Made by a program: the position numbers and the translations under genes. Positions 25,128-33,672 of a stretch of DNA of 64,000 nt are shown here, piece after piece. Positions within the stretch are counted from its first letter, which is position 1. Each line of letters opens with the position of its first letter. The notes under the pieces were generated by a model. The model had not been told where the DNA came from and searched no databases. It saw only the letters and a list, made by a program, of their open reading frames with translations. Source of the stretch: CBDFLD01 sp965249005 (GTDB lineage Bacteria > Acidobacteriota > UBA6911); contig CBDFLD010000016.1 in NCBI GenBank assembly GCA_965249005.1, positions 1-64,000 of the forward strand. Reading direction: 5' to 3'.

Positions 25128-25931
25128 TTACTGTTTCAGAACAAACTCCTTCTTGCTGAACATGAAGCATGCCGCACCAAGAAAGAGCAACGAAACAAGA
25201 AGCAACGTAACGACCGATTCCCAGACCCCGCTCTTGTCTCCGATCACCATTGCAATCCCTGTGGCCCGGTCATCATAAGGGAGGATCGACTGGATATAAT
25301 GAGTGATCGTCAGCCTCCGTGTAAAGCCGGGAAGGTAGGAAACGATCCCTTCCCAGCCAAAGGCGTACACTAGCCCGGCTAGAACCGAATGCTTCAGCCA
25401 CGCTCCCAAGAAGCTGAAAAACGCACCGTAGGAAAGGAGCGCGAGACTCAACACCCAAAGATCCAATGCGAGCATTTTGGTATTCTCGAAGAACGCAGAC
25501 AGGTCCACCCTCAGATACAGGATCATGTAACTCAGAATGATCGTCGGCATCATCAACATGGTGCCGATCCATAGTAGCGCAACGTACTTCCCGATCATTA
25601 TGATCGGCTTCGGTATCGGTCGAGTGAATAGGTAGGTCAACGTTTTTCCTTCAACCTCATCAGAAACGAGCGCCGTTCCATAAAACAAAGCGACCAGGAC
25701 GACCAGAAAATGGACCATCACCGTGGATACCAGCACCCCGAACAGCCGGTCCGCAGTGGCGGCTGATTGAATCCAGCGATGGTCCAGTCCCAGACGTGCA
25801 ATCAACGCCAAGGAAACAACGCAACACGAAACCGCTGCTACGAGAACTGTCTTGCGACTCCAGAACAAGGTATCCAACGTCAGAAACAAAACTGTTCGAA
25901 GCTCCCTCCAAGTTCCGACCTTGCTCTTCAC
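25128..25931 (-). CDS. ABC-2 type transporter permease
   Basis: A 267-aa protein with six predicted membrane helices. The first helix follows a short cytoplasmic segment ('TVLVAAVSCCVVSLALIARL'-like), and 'VSDEVEGKTLTYLFTRPIPK' is the characteristic ABC-2 cytoplasmic loop, in which the phrase 'TYLFTRPI' is conserved among bacterial ABC-2 permeases. The gene follows its ATPase with 12 bases between. Substrate unknown; family members export polymers, lipids or drugs, or take part in Na+ efflux. It appears intact. Confidence 0.85.
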   Translation of the reverse strand: MKSKVGTWRELRTVLFLTLDTLFWSRKTVLVAAVSCCVVSLALIARLGLDHRWIQSAATADRLFGVLVSTVMVHFLVVLVALFYGTALVSDEVEGKTLTYLFTRPIPKPIIMIGKYVALLWIGTMLMMPTIILSYMILYLRVDLSAFFENTKMLALDLWVLSLALLSYGAFFSFLGAWLKHSVLAGLVYAFGWEGIVSYLPGFTRRLTITHYIQSILPYDDRATGIAMVIGDKSGVWESVVTLLLVSLLFLGAACFMFSKKEFVLKQ

Positions 25932-25943
25932 TTCCCAAGCCTC

Positions 25944-26867
25944 CTAGTCGACCAAGTAGTCAAAAACCGCTTGCAGGTTGTCATCGGGGGAATAGATTTC
26001 TTCCAGATTCACATCATGTTCCAGCATGATGGACGGAAGCCTTTCGTAGAACTCGTCCGGCTGCCGCGATTCGACCACAACGGATTTACCCTCGGACGTA
26101 AAACGGACGCTCACGACGTCGGGAAATTGCACCAGTGACGCCGCCAGTCGCCGCGAATCCGAGCAACGAATAAATATATGGTGTGGGTGCCCATCTATCA
26201 GGTCACGAACATGATGGACGTCTCCCATGGCCACGACCCCGCCGTTGTGAAGCAATAATATATCACTGGTCATCGCTTCAATTTCGTGCAGTATGTGGCT
26301 CGAGACAATGACGCACTTTCCGAGATCACCCCACCCACGAATGGCCTCGATCATGTCGCGCCGGCCCCGCGGATCCATTCCCGCGAGCGGTTCATCGAGT
26401 ATCAACAGATCAGGATCATGAGCAATCGCCTGCGCAATCTTTATGCGTTGACGCATACCCTTGCTGTAGGCCCCAATTTTCTTGTTCCCAGCAGCCTGGA
26501 GTCCAACCCGTTCCAGGGCCAAGTCGGTGCGCTGCGGTACCGTGGAGTCCGGTACGCCGTGCATTCGGAGCAAGGTGCGGACAAACTCCCAACCCGTCAT
26601 ACGGTCGTAAAAACTATCTTGCTCGGGACAAAATCCGATCTGGTGAAACATTCGATAGTTGTTCCATATGGGCTCCCCGAACAAGTGTAGCTCACCCTGA
26701 CTTGGCTTCAGTTGACCCGCGACGAGCTTCAGCAAGGTCGATTTACCGGCGCCGTTCGGTCCAAGCAGGCCCATCACGCCATTCCCGATGGAGAATGATA
26801 TTTTGTTTACCGCAATGACCTGCCCGTACCATTTAGACAAGCCCCGGGCTTCGATAATAGGCGTCAC
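25944..26867 (-). CDS. ABC transporter ATP-binding protein
   Basis: An ABC-2 system nucleotide-binding subunit, 307 aa from GTG at 26867. That start gives a GTGA overlap with the upstream permease and begins at 'VTPIIEARGLSKWYG'. Walker A 'GPNGAGKS', Q-loop 'FCPEQDSFYDRMTGWEF', ABC signature 'AYSKGMRQRIKIA', Walker B 'LLILDEPLAGMDP' and the H-loop His in 'VSSHILHEIEAM' are all present. The C-terminal 80 residues form the extra domain common in CcmA/DrrA-type ATPases. It is paired with the permease at 25128-25931. Confidence 0.93.
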   Translation of the reverse strand: MTPIIEARGLSKWYGQVIAVNKISFSIGNGVMGLLGPNGAGKSTLLKLVAGQLKPSQGELHLFGEPIWNNYRMFHQIGFCPEQDSFYDRMTGWEFVRTLLRMHGVPDSTVPQRTDLALERVGLQAAGNKKIGAYSKGMRQRIKIAQAIAHDPDLLILDEPLAGMDPRGRRDMIEAIRGWGDLGKCVIVSSHILHEIEAMTSDILLLHNGGVVAMGDVHHVRDLIDGHPHHIFIRCSDSRRLAASLVQFPDVVSVRFTSEGKSVVVESRQPDEFYERLPSIMLEHDVNLEEIYSPDDNLQAVFDYLVD

Positions 26868-27703
26868 GAGACAATCTCCACAGCGGCCACGCGACGATGA
26901 ACTATCGTGACGCTCGTCGTCATCCAAAGCAACAGCGCCAGAATCGAAATCCAAGGTGAAAACTCAAAACCAGGCGTTCCGCCAAAAAGCAGATCCCCGA
27001 GGTGACTCAGATTATTCGCGGGAGAAAGCCAGGCAAAGCGGTCAGAGCGCAGTATCTGTTGCAGGACGACTGCAACAACTTGGCTGAAGAAAAACACCGC
27101 GGCAAAGCAAATCCCTGCAAAGCGACTGCTCTTGGTCAATGACGAGAGGGCCAACACGATAGTGCTATAGACCAGAATGATCGCCAAGGAGTAAACAAGA
27201 ATCGCGCCCACAACCCAGAAATATTCCTTCAGGAAACCGAGATTGGAGTGAAAGGCGACGGCCAAGCCGAAGAGGGCCAACCCCGGTATCAAAGTAGGCA
27301 AGGCAAGAAAAAAAGTCAAAACGCCCAGTTTTCCAAGAATATAGTCCGATTTGGTAATCGGCTTGGAAAAATATATTTGCAGAGCGTTTGCTTTCAGATC
27401 GTTGGCGACCAGCCCAGCCCCCGCATATATGGCAATGGCAAACACGAAAAACATCTGCTGGTTCAAGAAACTCTCGAAGAACCCGGCATCGACGTTGAGG
27501 AATCGGACGGCACCAAGTACCGTGGATAGATATATCATTACACTTCTGACCAGAAATGGTATTGCGGACAGAAGCACGAGCACGACGAAAGCCTTCTTTT
27601 GAACGAGCACACGAATTCCCTGCCGAGAAATGACCCACCATCGGTACGGACGGGATGTCGATTCTCCCGACCAGTGAGCGTACCCTCGATCGTAGACGGG
27701 CAC
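26864..27703 (-). CDS. ABC-2 type transporter permease
   Basis: A 279-aa polytopic protein with six hydrophobic helices. After a cytoplasmic start ('YDRGYAHWSGESTSRPYRWW') the first helix is 'AFVVLVLLSAIPFLVRSVMI'. The ABC-2 loop motif 'ANALQIYFSKPITKSDYILG' follows. It is placed between the two ATPase genes and overlaps the downstream one by GTGA. The pairing with the ATPase encoded upstream (27757-28689) suggests a two-transporter operon. Substrate not predictable. Confidence 0.85.
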   Translation of the reverse strand: MPVYDRGYAHWSGESTSRPYRWWVISRQGIRVLVQKKAFVVLVLLSAIPFLVRSVMIYLSTVLGAVRFLNVDAGFFESFLNQQMFFVFAIAIYAGAGLVANDLKANALQIYFSKPITKSDYILGKLGVLTFFLALPTLIPGLALFGLAVAFHSNLGFLKEYFWVVGAILVYSLAIILVYSTIVLALSSLTKSSRFAGICFAAVFFFSQVVAVVLQQILRSDRFAWLSPANNLSHLGDLLFGGTPGFEFSPWISILALLLWMTTSVTIVHRRVAAVEIVS

Positions 27704-27756
27704 CTAGAACCTCCAAGTCGCTTCTGGAGTGCTGGGACTTCCTGTCCCGTTGCGCA

Positions 27757-28689
27757 TCAGGTAGGCCTCCTCGAAACCCCTCGCTCGCCTTGTGTCATCC
27801 TCAGGAATACCTCTTCCAATGATTGCCGAAGCGGCACAAGACGCCGGATCTGCACGCGATGATCCCGGGCAACACGCAACAACGCCTGTGGAGTCAGTCC
27901 ATCCTTTAAGTGAATTCGAAGGCCTCCCTTGCCATCTTCCTCCCATCGAAAGCCCAGCATGCCCAGCTTTTCGCCGAACTCACGCGCGCTCCCCTTGACC
28001 CGGCACTCCAAAACGGGCCTACCATCTCTTCGCAGCTCCTCAATGTTGCCGCAACCGAGAATCCGTCCTTCGTGAATGACCGTCACTTCACGGCAGACCC
28101 ACTCAACATCCGGGAGCAAATGCGAAGAGAAAATAATGTGAATCCCTTTCGAAGTGGAAACGTCCCGGATCAGATCCAGCATCTCGACCCGACCTCGAGG
28201 ATCCAGACCATTGGTCGGTTCATCCAGAAGAACGAGTTCGGGATCGTGCACAAGGGCCTGAGCCAGCTTGATCCGTTGTTTCATCCCGGTGGAATATGTC
28301 TCCATTGATCGATACCGTGCCTCACCCAAGCCGACGTAGAACAGCGCCTCGTGAGCTCTCTGCATTGCATCCTTAGGCTTCATTCCTGCAAGCTGTCCAG
28401 CGTAGGACACAAAGCTCACGGCATTCATATCGGGAATGTGACAATCGCTTTCGGGCATGTACCCGGTTTTCCGAAGAATCCCCAGTTTGTTGCTTCGCAT
28501 ATCCAGGCCTAGAATTGTTCCTTCTCCCTCGTCAGGTAATATGAATCCCAACAAGGCCTTGAGAAGCGTGCTCTTTCCCGCCCCATTCGGGCCCAACAGC
28601 CCCATGGCACCCCCAAGGGATTGGAAGCTCACCGCATCGAGAACCTTGTGTTCTCCATAATTCACCGTCAAGTTTCGAAGATCGATCAT
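27757..28689 (-). CDS. ABC transporter ATP-binding protein
   Basis: First gene of the operon. It is 310 aa from ATG at 28689 ('MIDLRNLTVNYGEHKVL'), which directly follows a purine-rich GGAAAAGG. An in-frame start at 28746 would extend it by 19 residues. Walker A 'GPNGAGKS', Q-loop around 'GYMPESDCHIPDM', signature 'TYSTGMKQRIKLA', Walker B 'LVLLDEPTNGLDP' and His in 'FSSHLLPDVE' are intact. The C-terminal extension includes 'VIHEGRILGCGNIEELRRDG'. It drives the permease at 26864-27703. Confidence 0.92.
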   Translation of the reverse strand: MIDLRNLTVNYGEHKVLDAVSFQSLGGAMGLLGPNGAGKSTLLKALLGFILPDEGEGTILGLDMRSNKLGILRKTGYMPESDCHIPDMNAVSFVSYAGQLAGMKPKDAMQRAHEALFYVGLGEARYRSMETYSTGMKQRIKLAQALVHDPELVLLDEPTNGLDPRGRVEMLDLIRDVSTSKGIHIIFSSHLLPDVEWVCREVTVIHEGRILGCGNIEELRRDGRPVLECRVKGSAREFGEKLGMLGFRWEEDGKGGLRIHLKDGLTPQALLRVARDHRVQIRRLVPLRQSLEEVFLRMTQGERGVSRRPT

Positions 28690-28842
28690 CCTTTTCCAAC
28701 GCCTTTCCCCACTAATACGACTGCCGCTCGCGATTCGTTCGCCCAATCAGCGCCGCTGTGTGCCTGTTGCACTAAGATACCTCGATAAAGGCTTGTCACA
28801 GACGACTCCTACCCCTAAAATACCGGAGGGAGTACTCGCCCT

Positions 28843-29151
28843 ATGCCGAAACTCTGTGAGAAGTGTGGGAAACTCAACCTTCACCAATCGCGTCCGAAGA
28901 ATCTGGTTGAAGCTCTATCTGCCTGGATGCTGATTCGCCCCTATCGGTGCACTCATTGCAATATTCGTACCTTTAAATTCGCGTGGTGGTGGGAACGAAA
29001 GGTAAAGTCCCGCCGGCCTCACAGCGGAAGGTCCAATGATGACATCTCGATCGGAGAATCTGTCCCGCTGGATGAAGTTCGCTCTGCGATCAAGCAGCGA
29101 GAAGAAAACAAGAAAGCTGCCGTCACGGAAAGTATCCATGACGGCAGCTAG
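28843..29151 (+). CDS. Small zinc-ribbon protein
   Basis: A 102-aa soluble protein with two Cys pairs, 'CEKCGK' at residues 5-8 and 'CTHCNIRTF' near residue 36, spaced like a zinc ribbon. A middle helix 'ALSAWMLIRPYRC' and a charged tail ('AIKQREENKKAA') complete it. The gene is divergent from the ABC operon and overlaps the next gene's start. I do not recognise a specific family; nucleic-acid or protein binding would be typical of zinc ribbons. Confidence 0.6.
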   Translation: MPKLCEKCGKLNLHQSRPKNLVEALSAWMLIRPYRCTHCNIRTFKFAWWWERKVKSRRPHSGRSNDDISIGESVPLDEVRSAIKQREENKKAAVTESIHDGS

Positions 29152-29491
29152 CAGGCAGGTATTGTTTGCTTTCGTGCTTGCAACCTGTCTCCCGCAGCCG
29201 GCCCTGCCGGTCGAGGATGGGATCTTCCGCCTTCTCTCTGTGGCAGAAAGCAGCAAGCTGATCCTCGTATCCCGTATCCCGGACAAAGCCAAATACGTGT
29301 TGGATGCTTCCGCGGCAAAAATCACGGTGGATGGAAAACCTGCCGAGTTTGGCACCTTGTCACTCTATGTGGTCGTTCAAGTCAAATTCGAGCCGAAAAA
29401 GATCAAGAAGGACAAAATTGAACTCGACGGGGCAGCAACCGAAATCAGCATTACGACCCCGGATAAGGACAAAGGGGGAACCGAGCATTGA
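29138..29491 (+). CDS. Small exported protein, function unknown
   Basis: A 117-aa protein from ATG at 29138, overlapping the zinc-ribbon gene by 14 bases, so the two are translationally coupled. A signal peptide (residues 1-24, 'LFAFVLATCLPQPALPVE') precedes a beta-rich region with 'VSRIPDKAKYVLDASAAKI' and 'EFGTLSLYVVVQVKFE'. Lys is abundant at the end. A longer in-frame start at 29036 lacks a signal peptide. Likely periplasmic; no family recognised. Confidence 0.6.
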   Translation: MTAASRQVLFAFVLATCLPQPALPVEDGIFRLLSVAESSKLILVSRIPDKAKYVLDASAAKITVDGKPAEFGTLSLYVVVQVKFEPKKIKKDKIELDGAATEISITTPDKDKGGTEH

Positions 29492-29569
29492 ATTCCGACA
29501 CACATTGCAGACCAGCGATATCCCTCGGCCACACGACAAACCCTTCGTAGAACGCGCCCAGCCAGTGGG

Positions 29570-30004
29570 CTACCGCTCCCCGCGCACGCTTCCCTCCACG
29601 AGTTCCCCGATACTGAGATCAAACCCTCCATGCGCTGGATTTGGTGCGTACCCACGGTAGATGGAGTTACACACATAGCATACGGTAACTTCAGGCAAAC
29701 GCTTGTACAGGAACCAGTCCAGTGCCGCCGCAACCAGTAAGCTGAGCCCGTAGGTATAGACACTCGCCACGGCCCCGACGGTCAAGATGACGCATCCCAA
29801 TGTACGGTTGAAGTCCTTCTGGATGAAGAAGAGTTCCTTCCCGCACACGATACACGAATCGATGATCCTCTGCGATCGGATGGAATCGGAGACCTTCAAT
29901 TGCAGACGACTGGAGCAATGCTCGCACGCAAAGTCCGGCTCATCCACACCCGTTTCGAATATATTCTCATTCTCGCAAGAGGGACACAAAAAGTTGATTC
30001 GCAT
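29570..30004 (-). CDS. Membrane-anchored zinc-ribbon protein
   Basis: A 144-aa protein with three Cys pairs: 'CPSCENENIF' and 'CEHCSSRL' near the N-terminus (a zinc-ribbon set), 'CIVCGKELF' in the middle, and 'CYVCNSIYRG' near the end. A hydrophobic helix or hairpin lies between ('LGCVILTVGAVASVYTYGLSLLVA' region, residues about 67-92). It precedes the Rieske/ferredoxin region on the same strand at the far end. Function unknown; the pattern suggests membrane-associated zinc or redox sensing, but this is a guess. Confidence 0.65.
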   Translation of the reverse strand: MRINFLCPSCENENIFETGVDEPDFACEHCSSRLQLKVSDSIRSQRIIDSCIVCGKELFFIQKDFNRTLGCVILTVGAVASVYTYGLSLLVAAALDWFLYKRLPEVTVCYVCNSIYRGYAPNPAHGGFDLSIGELVEGSVRGER

Positions 30005-30029
30005 TCCAGATGTTCACGAACAGGGGTAC

Positions 30030-30875
30030 TTAGAACGGATACCCCGTGGCTACCAGCAGGTAGTGAGCGAGAAACTCCCCGAAGATCACGAAAACGACGG
30101 CCACGTAAAGAATACCGGTCGCCGATTGGGTCGACCGAATCTTCACCGTCTGCCAGATCATCCAAGAAAGCGCGAGTGGCAAGACGAGCCCGAACAACAC
30201 GCGCTGGCAATAAAACAGCAGATTCATGAAAAGGTCGTTCGAGAACCATTCCGTCCCGGACACCGTCACTTCCTCCCATACGAGAAAAGCGGTGTATCCC
30301 CCCAAGAGCGACCTCACGATAACTCCCAAAATGAAGATCAAGGACATGACCTTCAAGGGTCCGATCGGCATCCCCGGTTCTACGAGGTACCAATGTCCCA
30401 GAATCATACAGATGGTAACGGAGCCGAGCATCAAAGCCGAGACGAGAAAACCGAAGGAAAAAACAAAGCCGACCGATTCCGGGACCGCTGGGCTTGTCCA
30501 TCCTCGAGGCAACAAGACTACGGCAGCGCAGCCACCTACAGAAGCAGCAATCAATAGAACCCGGCTCAGAATGTACCGTCTGAACGGGAGAGTGACGAGG
30601 TAGACCAGCGTGAGCAGGGCCACACCAATGAGCCATGGGGCAACCGCTTGCATCTGGCCGATCCAGAATGCAACCGCAGGGCTGAGGCTTTCCGTTACTG
30701 CCCGTCGTTGATACAAATCCACCGCAACCGCGAGGGTCAACAAAACCAGAGCGATAACAGCGTTGAAACGAAAGAACTTCTCCCCTAACCGCTTTTGTGA
30801 CAGGGAGACAAGGCTCACGAGCATTCCCACGCTCAGGTGCACCGTCACCAAAAAAAGCAATACTATGCCAATCAT
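30030..30875 (-). CDS. Polytopic membrane protein next to Rieske and ferredoxin genes
   Basis: A 281-aa protein with about eight hydrophobic helices spread over its whole length ('IGIVLLFLVTVHLSVGML' at the start; 'FGFLVSALMLGSVTICMIL' in the middle). There are conserved-looking His residues in helices 1 and 5 ('VHLSVG', 'ILGHWYLVEP') and another near the end ('FLAHYLLVATGYPF'). It starts 18 bases after the Rieske gene, in one transcription unit with it and the ferredoxin. The pattern would suit a quinone- or haem-interacting membrane partner, but no known cytochrome b motif is present, so function is open. Confidence 0.6.
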   Translation of the reverse strand: MIGIVLLFLVTVHLSVGMLVSLVSLSQKRLGEKFFRFNAVIALVLLTLAVAVDLYQRRAVTESLSPAVAFWIGQMQAVAPWLIGVALLTLVYLVTLPFRRYILSRVLLIAASVGGCAAVVLLPRGWTSPAVPESVGFVFSFGFLVSALMLGSVTICMILGHWYLVEPGMPIGPLKVMSLIFILGVIVRSLLGGYTAFLVWEEVTVSGTEWFSNDLFMNLLFYCQRVLFGLVLPLALSWMIWQTVKIRSTQSATGILYVAVVFVIFGEFLAHYLLVATGYPF

Positions 30876-30893
30876 GTCTAGGAGTAGCGAGGT

Positions 30894-31238
30894 TTAGTCA
30901 AGACCATCGAGGACCACGTAGATATCAGAATCCTCGACTGTTACGGGCAAGGTTTTTATCGCGCTGTTCGGGTTCATCGGACAGATGCCGGTCGTGACGT
31001 CGTACGTCCAGGCATGCCATGGACAGGTTACAATCTTACCACTCAGCGTCCCTTCTCCCAGAGGTCCCCCTTGATGTGGACACATATTGTCGGTGGCATA
31101 AATGTCACCCGCAATATTGTAAAGCGCAATATCGGACCCCTGAGCTCGCACCACCTTGCAGTGGCCCGGTCGGAGTTCCTTCTGCGATGCTACGCGTACA
31201 GAGTTGTCCACGAACCCTCTGGGACGGGGAGGGGGCAC
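30894..31238 (-). CDS. Rieske-type [2Fe-2S] ferredoxin
   Basis: A soluble 114-aa protein with the Rieske cluster motifs 'CPHQGG' (Cys53, His55) and 'CPWHAW' (Cys72, His75). The length and sequence are those of small NirD/BphA3-like Rieske ferredoxins, not membrane-anchored bc1 Rieske proteins, since there is no N-terminal membrane helix. It is 4 bases downstream of a dicluster ferredoxin, so the two are coexpressed. Likely an electron-transfer partner of a membrane or oxygenase system encoded nearby. Confidence 0.9.
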   Translation of the reverse strand: MPPPRPRGFVDNSVRVASQKELRPGHCKVVRAQGSDIALYNIAGDIYATDNMCPHQGGPLGEGTLSGKIVTCPWHAWTYDVTTGICPMNPNSAIKTLPVTVEDSDIYVVLDGLD

Positions 31239-31242
31239 AGGC

Positions 31243-31536
31243 TCAAGGAACTGAAGCCGGCTCCTTCTCGGGGAGCACTGCTTCGTAAAGGTACATATCT
31301 ATCGTCTCCCAGGGGCAGTACTTGGCGCACAGAGTGCATCCGATACAGCGATCGTAATCGACGACGCAGATTCTGTCGACCTCCATGTGCTTCGGGCCCT
31401 TCACCAGATCGATGCAGTCCACCGGACAGAATACGATGCACGCCTCGCATCCGGTACACCCCTCCGCGTGAATGACGGCAAGCTGCTTCGGCTGCTTTCG
31501 TCTCGGTGGCTTCGGTTTCGTGACACCCTCCGGCAT
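31243..31536 (-). CDS. 2x[4Fe-4S] ferredoxin
   Basis: A 97-aa protein with two complete cluster motifs, 'CTGCEACIVFCP' and 'CIGCTLCAKYCP', separated by 'HMEVDRICVVDYDR'. The N-terminus is basic and Pro-rich; the C-terminus is short. Dicluster ferredoxins of this type carry low-potential electrons. It lies immediately upstream of the Rieske gene, and the IS200 copy lies between it and nuoN, so the group may once have been the tail of the nuo operon. Confidence 0.92.
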   Translation of the reverse strand: MPEGVTKPKPPRRKQPKQLAVIHAEGCTGCEACIVFCPVDCIDLVKGPKHMEVDRICVVDYDRCIGCTLCAKYCPWETIDMYLYEAVLPEKEPASVP

Positions 31537-31560
31537 GGTTGCTTCTCCCGAGTGAATTAC

Positions 31561-32108
31561 CCTCGCCTGAAGGCGAGGGCTTCGGTCGTCGGCTGAAGCC
31601 GACTAAAGGCCTCGCCTCATAGAATGGCCTATTCCGTTATCTTAAAGTCCCGGTCCTCCTGGGGCTCGACACCTTGTTGCTCAATGTACTGCTTGATCAC
31701 TTCGTCCGTCACATTTCCTGTCGTACACACAAAGTACCCTCGTGCCCACAGGTGCCGGCCCCAGAACTCCCTTTGCACCGACCTATATTCCCTCATTAGA
31801 TGGTGACTGCTCTTCCCCTTCACGGCCTGCATGATTCGGCTCGGCGACACCTGCGGCGGCATGCTCAACATCAAGTGCACATGATCTGGACTCACATTCC
31901 CTTTCACAATCACCACATCCTCAGATGCACAGATCTCTCGGATCAGCTCTCTTGTCCTTCTGGCTATGTCCCCCTTCAGGACCGGCTTGCGGTACTTCGT
32001 GATAAACACAAAGTGATATTGCAGCTCATAGACTGTGTGCGATCCTTTCCGGTATCTCGGCATGCATCATTGTACCGCAAGCCTCCTAAAGGCTTCGCCT
32101 GAAGGCGA
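31561..32108 (-). mobile_element. IS200/IS605-type element with tnpA only
   Basis: The single tnpA gene is bracketed by subterminal hairpins: left CCTCGCC-TGAA-GGCGAGG (31561-31578) and GTCGGC-TGAA-GCCGAC (31588-31603); right CTTCGCC-TGAA-GGCGAGG (about 32091-32108). Such imperfect palindromes are the recognition sites of Y1 transposases. It is inserted between nuoN and the ferredoxin gene. The exact cleavage ends are not determined. Confidence 0.8.
31629..32063 (-). CDS. tnpA: IS200-family Y1 transposase
   Basis: A 144-aa HUH-superfamily transposase. The His motif 'PDHVHLMLSMPP' is present, and the catalytic Tyr is expected in the C-terminal helix 'DEVIKQYIEQQG'. 'YHFVFITKYRKPVL' at the N-terminus is typical. 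It moves by single-strand peel-and-paste transposition and needs no accessory TnpB. It appears intact. Confidence 0.93.
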   Translation of the reverse strand: MPRYRKGSHTVYELQYHFVFITKYRKPVLKGDIARRTRELIREICASEDVVIVKGNVSPDHVHLMLSMPPQVSPSRIMQAVKGKSSHHLMREYRSVQREFWGRHLWARGYFVCTTGNVTDEVIKQYIEQQGVEPQEDRDFKITE

Positions 32109-32172
32109 GGGATTTCACCCATCCCCGAGTGGGACATTAAAGAGGTTCAAGCATTGGCGTCGTCGGCAGAGA

Positions 32173-33669
32173 CTATCCTGAACCGACGAAAAACCTCATC
32201 GAATCGCCTGTCAGTTTTTGAATCACATCCCAAAAGAGCATCATTCCAAGAGTCGGCAGCATCATCGCCCACAGCAGCGCCTGACTCGTCCACGATAGAG
32301 AGATGCTCGATACGTCGTCTCCTTCCTCGATCACCATCGCCTTCACAACCCGGGCGTAGTAGTAGACGGCAACGACACTATTCAACGCTCCAACCACCGC
32401 AAACCAAGCAAGGTCCCGATTCACGGCGGCGGCGAAAACGAAAAACTTTCCGAAGAAACCCGCCAGCGGAGGAATCCCCATCAACGACAGCAGGAACACG
32501 GTCATGGCAATGGATAAAAACGGAGAGCGCTTGTAAAGTCCGTTATAGTCTTTCACTTCGAAACTGCCTGTTCGGTTGTGGATCTCGATAACAATAAAGA
32601 AGGCGCCCAGATTCATGAAGAGATAGGTTACAAAATAGATCAAGACGGACTGAATGCCCTGATAGGACAAGACTACGGCCCCCATCAATGCATATCCGGC
32701 ATGCGCGATTGACGAGTACGCAAGCAGACGTTTCATGTTTTCTTGGCGCAGTGCCGCGATGTTGCCCAGCGTCATGGTCATGATAGAAATGATCAACACG
32801 AGTACCGTCCAGTCCAGACCGCCTACCGGCGTCCACTCAGCCTGCCCCGCACTTGCATCAGATAATCCCGTAAAGAAAAAACGGATCAATGTCGCGAAGC
32901 CCGCAGCCTTCGGCGCCACACTCAAAAACGCCGTCACCGGCGTCGGTGCTCCGGTATAAACGTCCGGACACCAAAAGTGAAAAGGTACCGCAGCCGTCTT
33001 GAAGCCAAACCCGGCGAGAATGAGTGTAATCGCAACCAAGAGCGTGAGACCATTCGCCCCGGAAGCAGCCCCCTCCAACAAAGACAGGCGAATTGCCGCC
33101 ATGTCCGCACTGCCCGTCAGACCGAAAAGAAGGGTGATCCCGTAGAGCATCGCACCCGTGGATACAGCGCCAAAGAGAATGTATTTCAACGACGCTTCGT
33201 TCGATTGTCGGTCGTTACGAAGATATCCGACCATGACGTAGCTGCCGAGCGAGACCATTTCCAACGAAAGGTACAGCATCAACATGTGGTGGCTGGCAAC
33301 GAGAAAAAGCATTCCCAGCGTCACACCGAGGAGCAACGCATAAAACTCTCCCATTGGGGATCGAGATAGCTCTCTTGAACCGGGCGTTGCCGCGAGCACG
33401 ATCAACGATGTCAGAATCAAAAATGACTTGAAGAAAACAGCAAGCGGGTCCAGCGCCACCATTCCGAAGAAAAGTGTTGCAGCGTCAGTACCAAACAGAC
33501 TCAGGCTGGAAGCAAAAGCCAGCATCAACCCGATGGCCGTCAACGCAAACGTCACGCGGTTCTGTTCGCTTGGAACCAGAAGATCTGCAATCACCACCAG
33601 CAGTAAGGTCGCGGTTAGTATGATCTCCGGCTGCAAGAGATTCAGATCTTGCAGGATCTGCGGATTCAT
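32173..33669 (-). CDS. nuoN: NADH-quinone oxidoreductase subunit N
   Basis: Antiporter-like proton-channel subunit of complex I (498 aa, about 14 helices). The conserved region 'GLTLLVAITLILAGFGFKTA' (Lys of helix 7) and 'PFHFWCPDVYTGAPTPVTAF' (family signature in helix 8) are clear, along with 'RLLAYSSIAHAGYALMG'. It is the last nuo gene, 3 bases after nuoK. Genes L and M, which normally lie between K and N, are not there. Confidence 0.95.
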   Translation of the reverse strand: MNPQILQDLNLLQPEIILTATLLLVVIADLLVPSEQNRVTFALTAIGLMLAFASSLSLFGTDAATLFFGMVALDPLAVFFKSFLILTSLIVLAATPGSRELSRSPMGEFYALLLGVTLGMLFLVASHHMLMLYLSLEMVSLGSYVMVGYLRNDRQSNEASLKYILFGAVSTGAMLYGITLLFGLTGSADMAAIRLSLLEGAASGANGLTLLVAITLILAGFGFKTAAVPFHFWCPDVYTGAPTPVTAFLSVAPKAAGFATLIRFFFTGLSDASAGQAEWTPVGGLDWTVLVLIISIMTMTLGNIAALRQENMKRLLAYSSIAHAGYALMGAVVLSYQGIQSVLIYFVTYLFMNLGAFFIVIEIHNRTGSFEVKDYNGLYKRSPFLSIAMTVFLLSLMGIPPLAGFFGKFFVFAAAVNRDLAWFAVVGALNSVVAVYYYARVVKAMVIEEGDDVSSISLSWTSQALLWAMMLPTLGMMLFWDVIQKLTGDSMRFFVGSG

Positions 33670-33672
33670 GCG

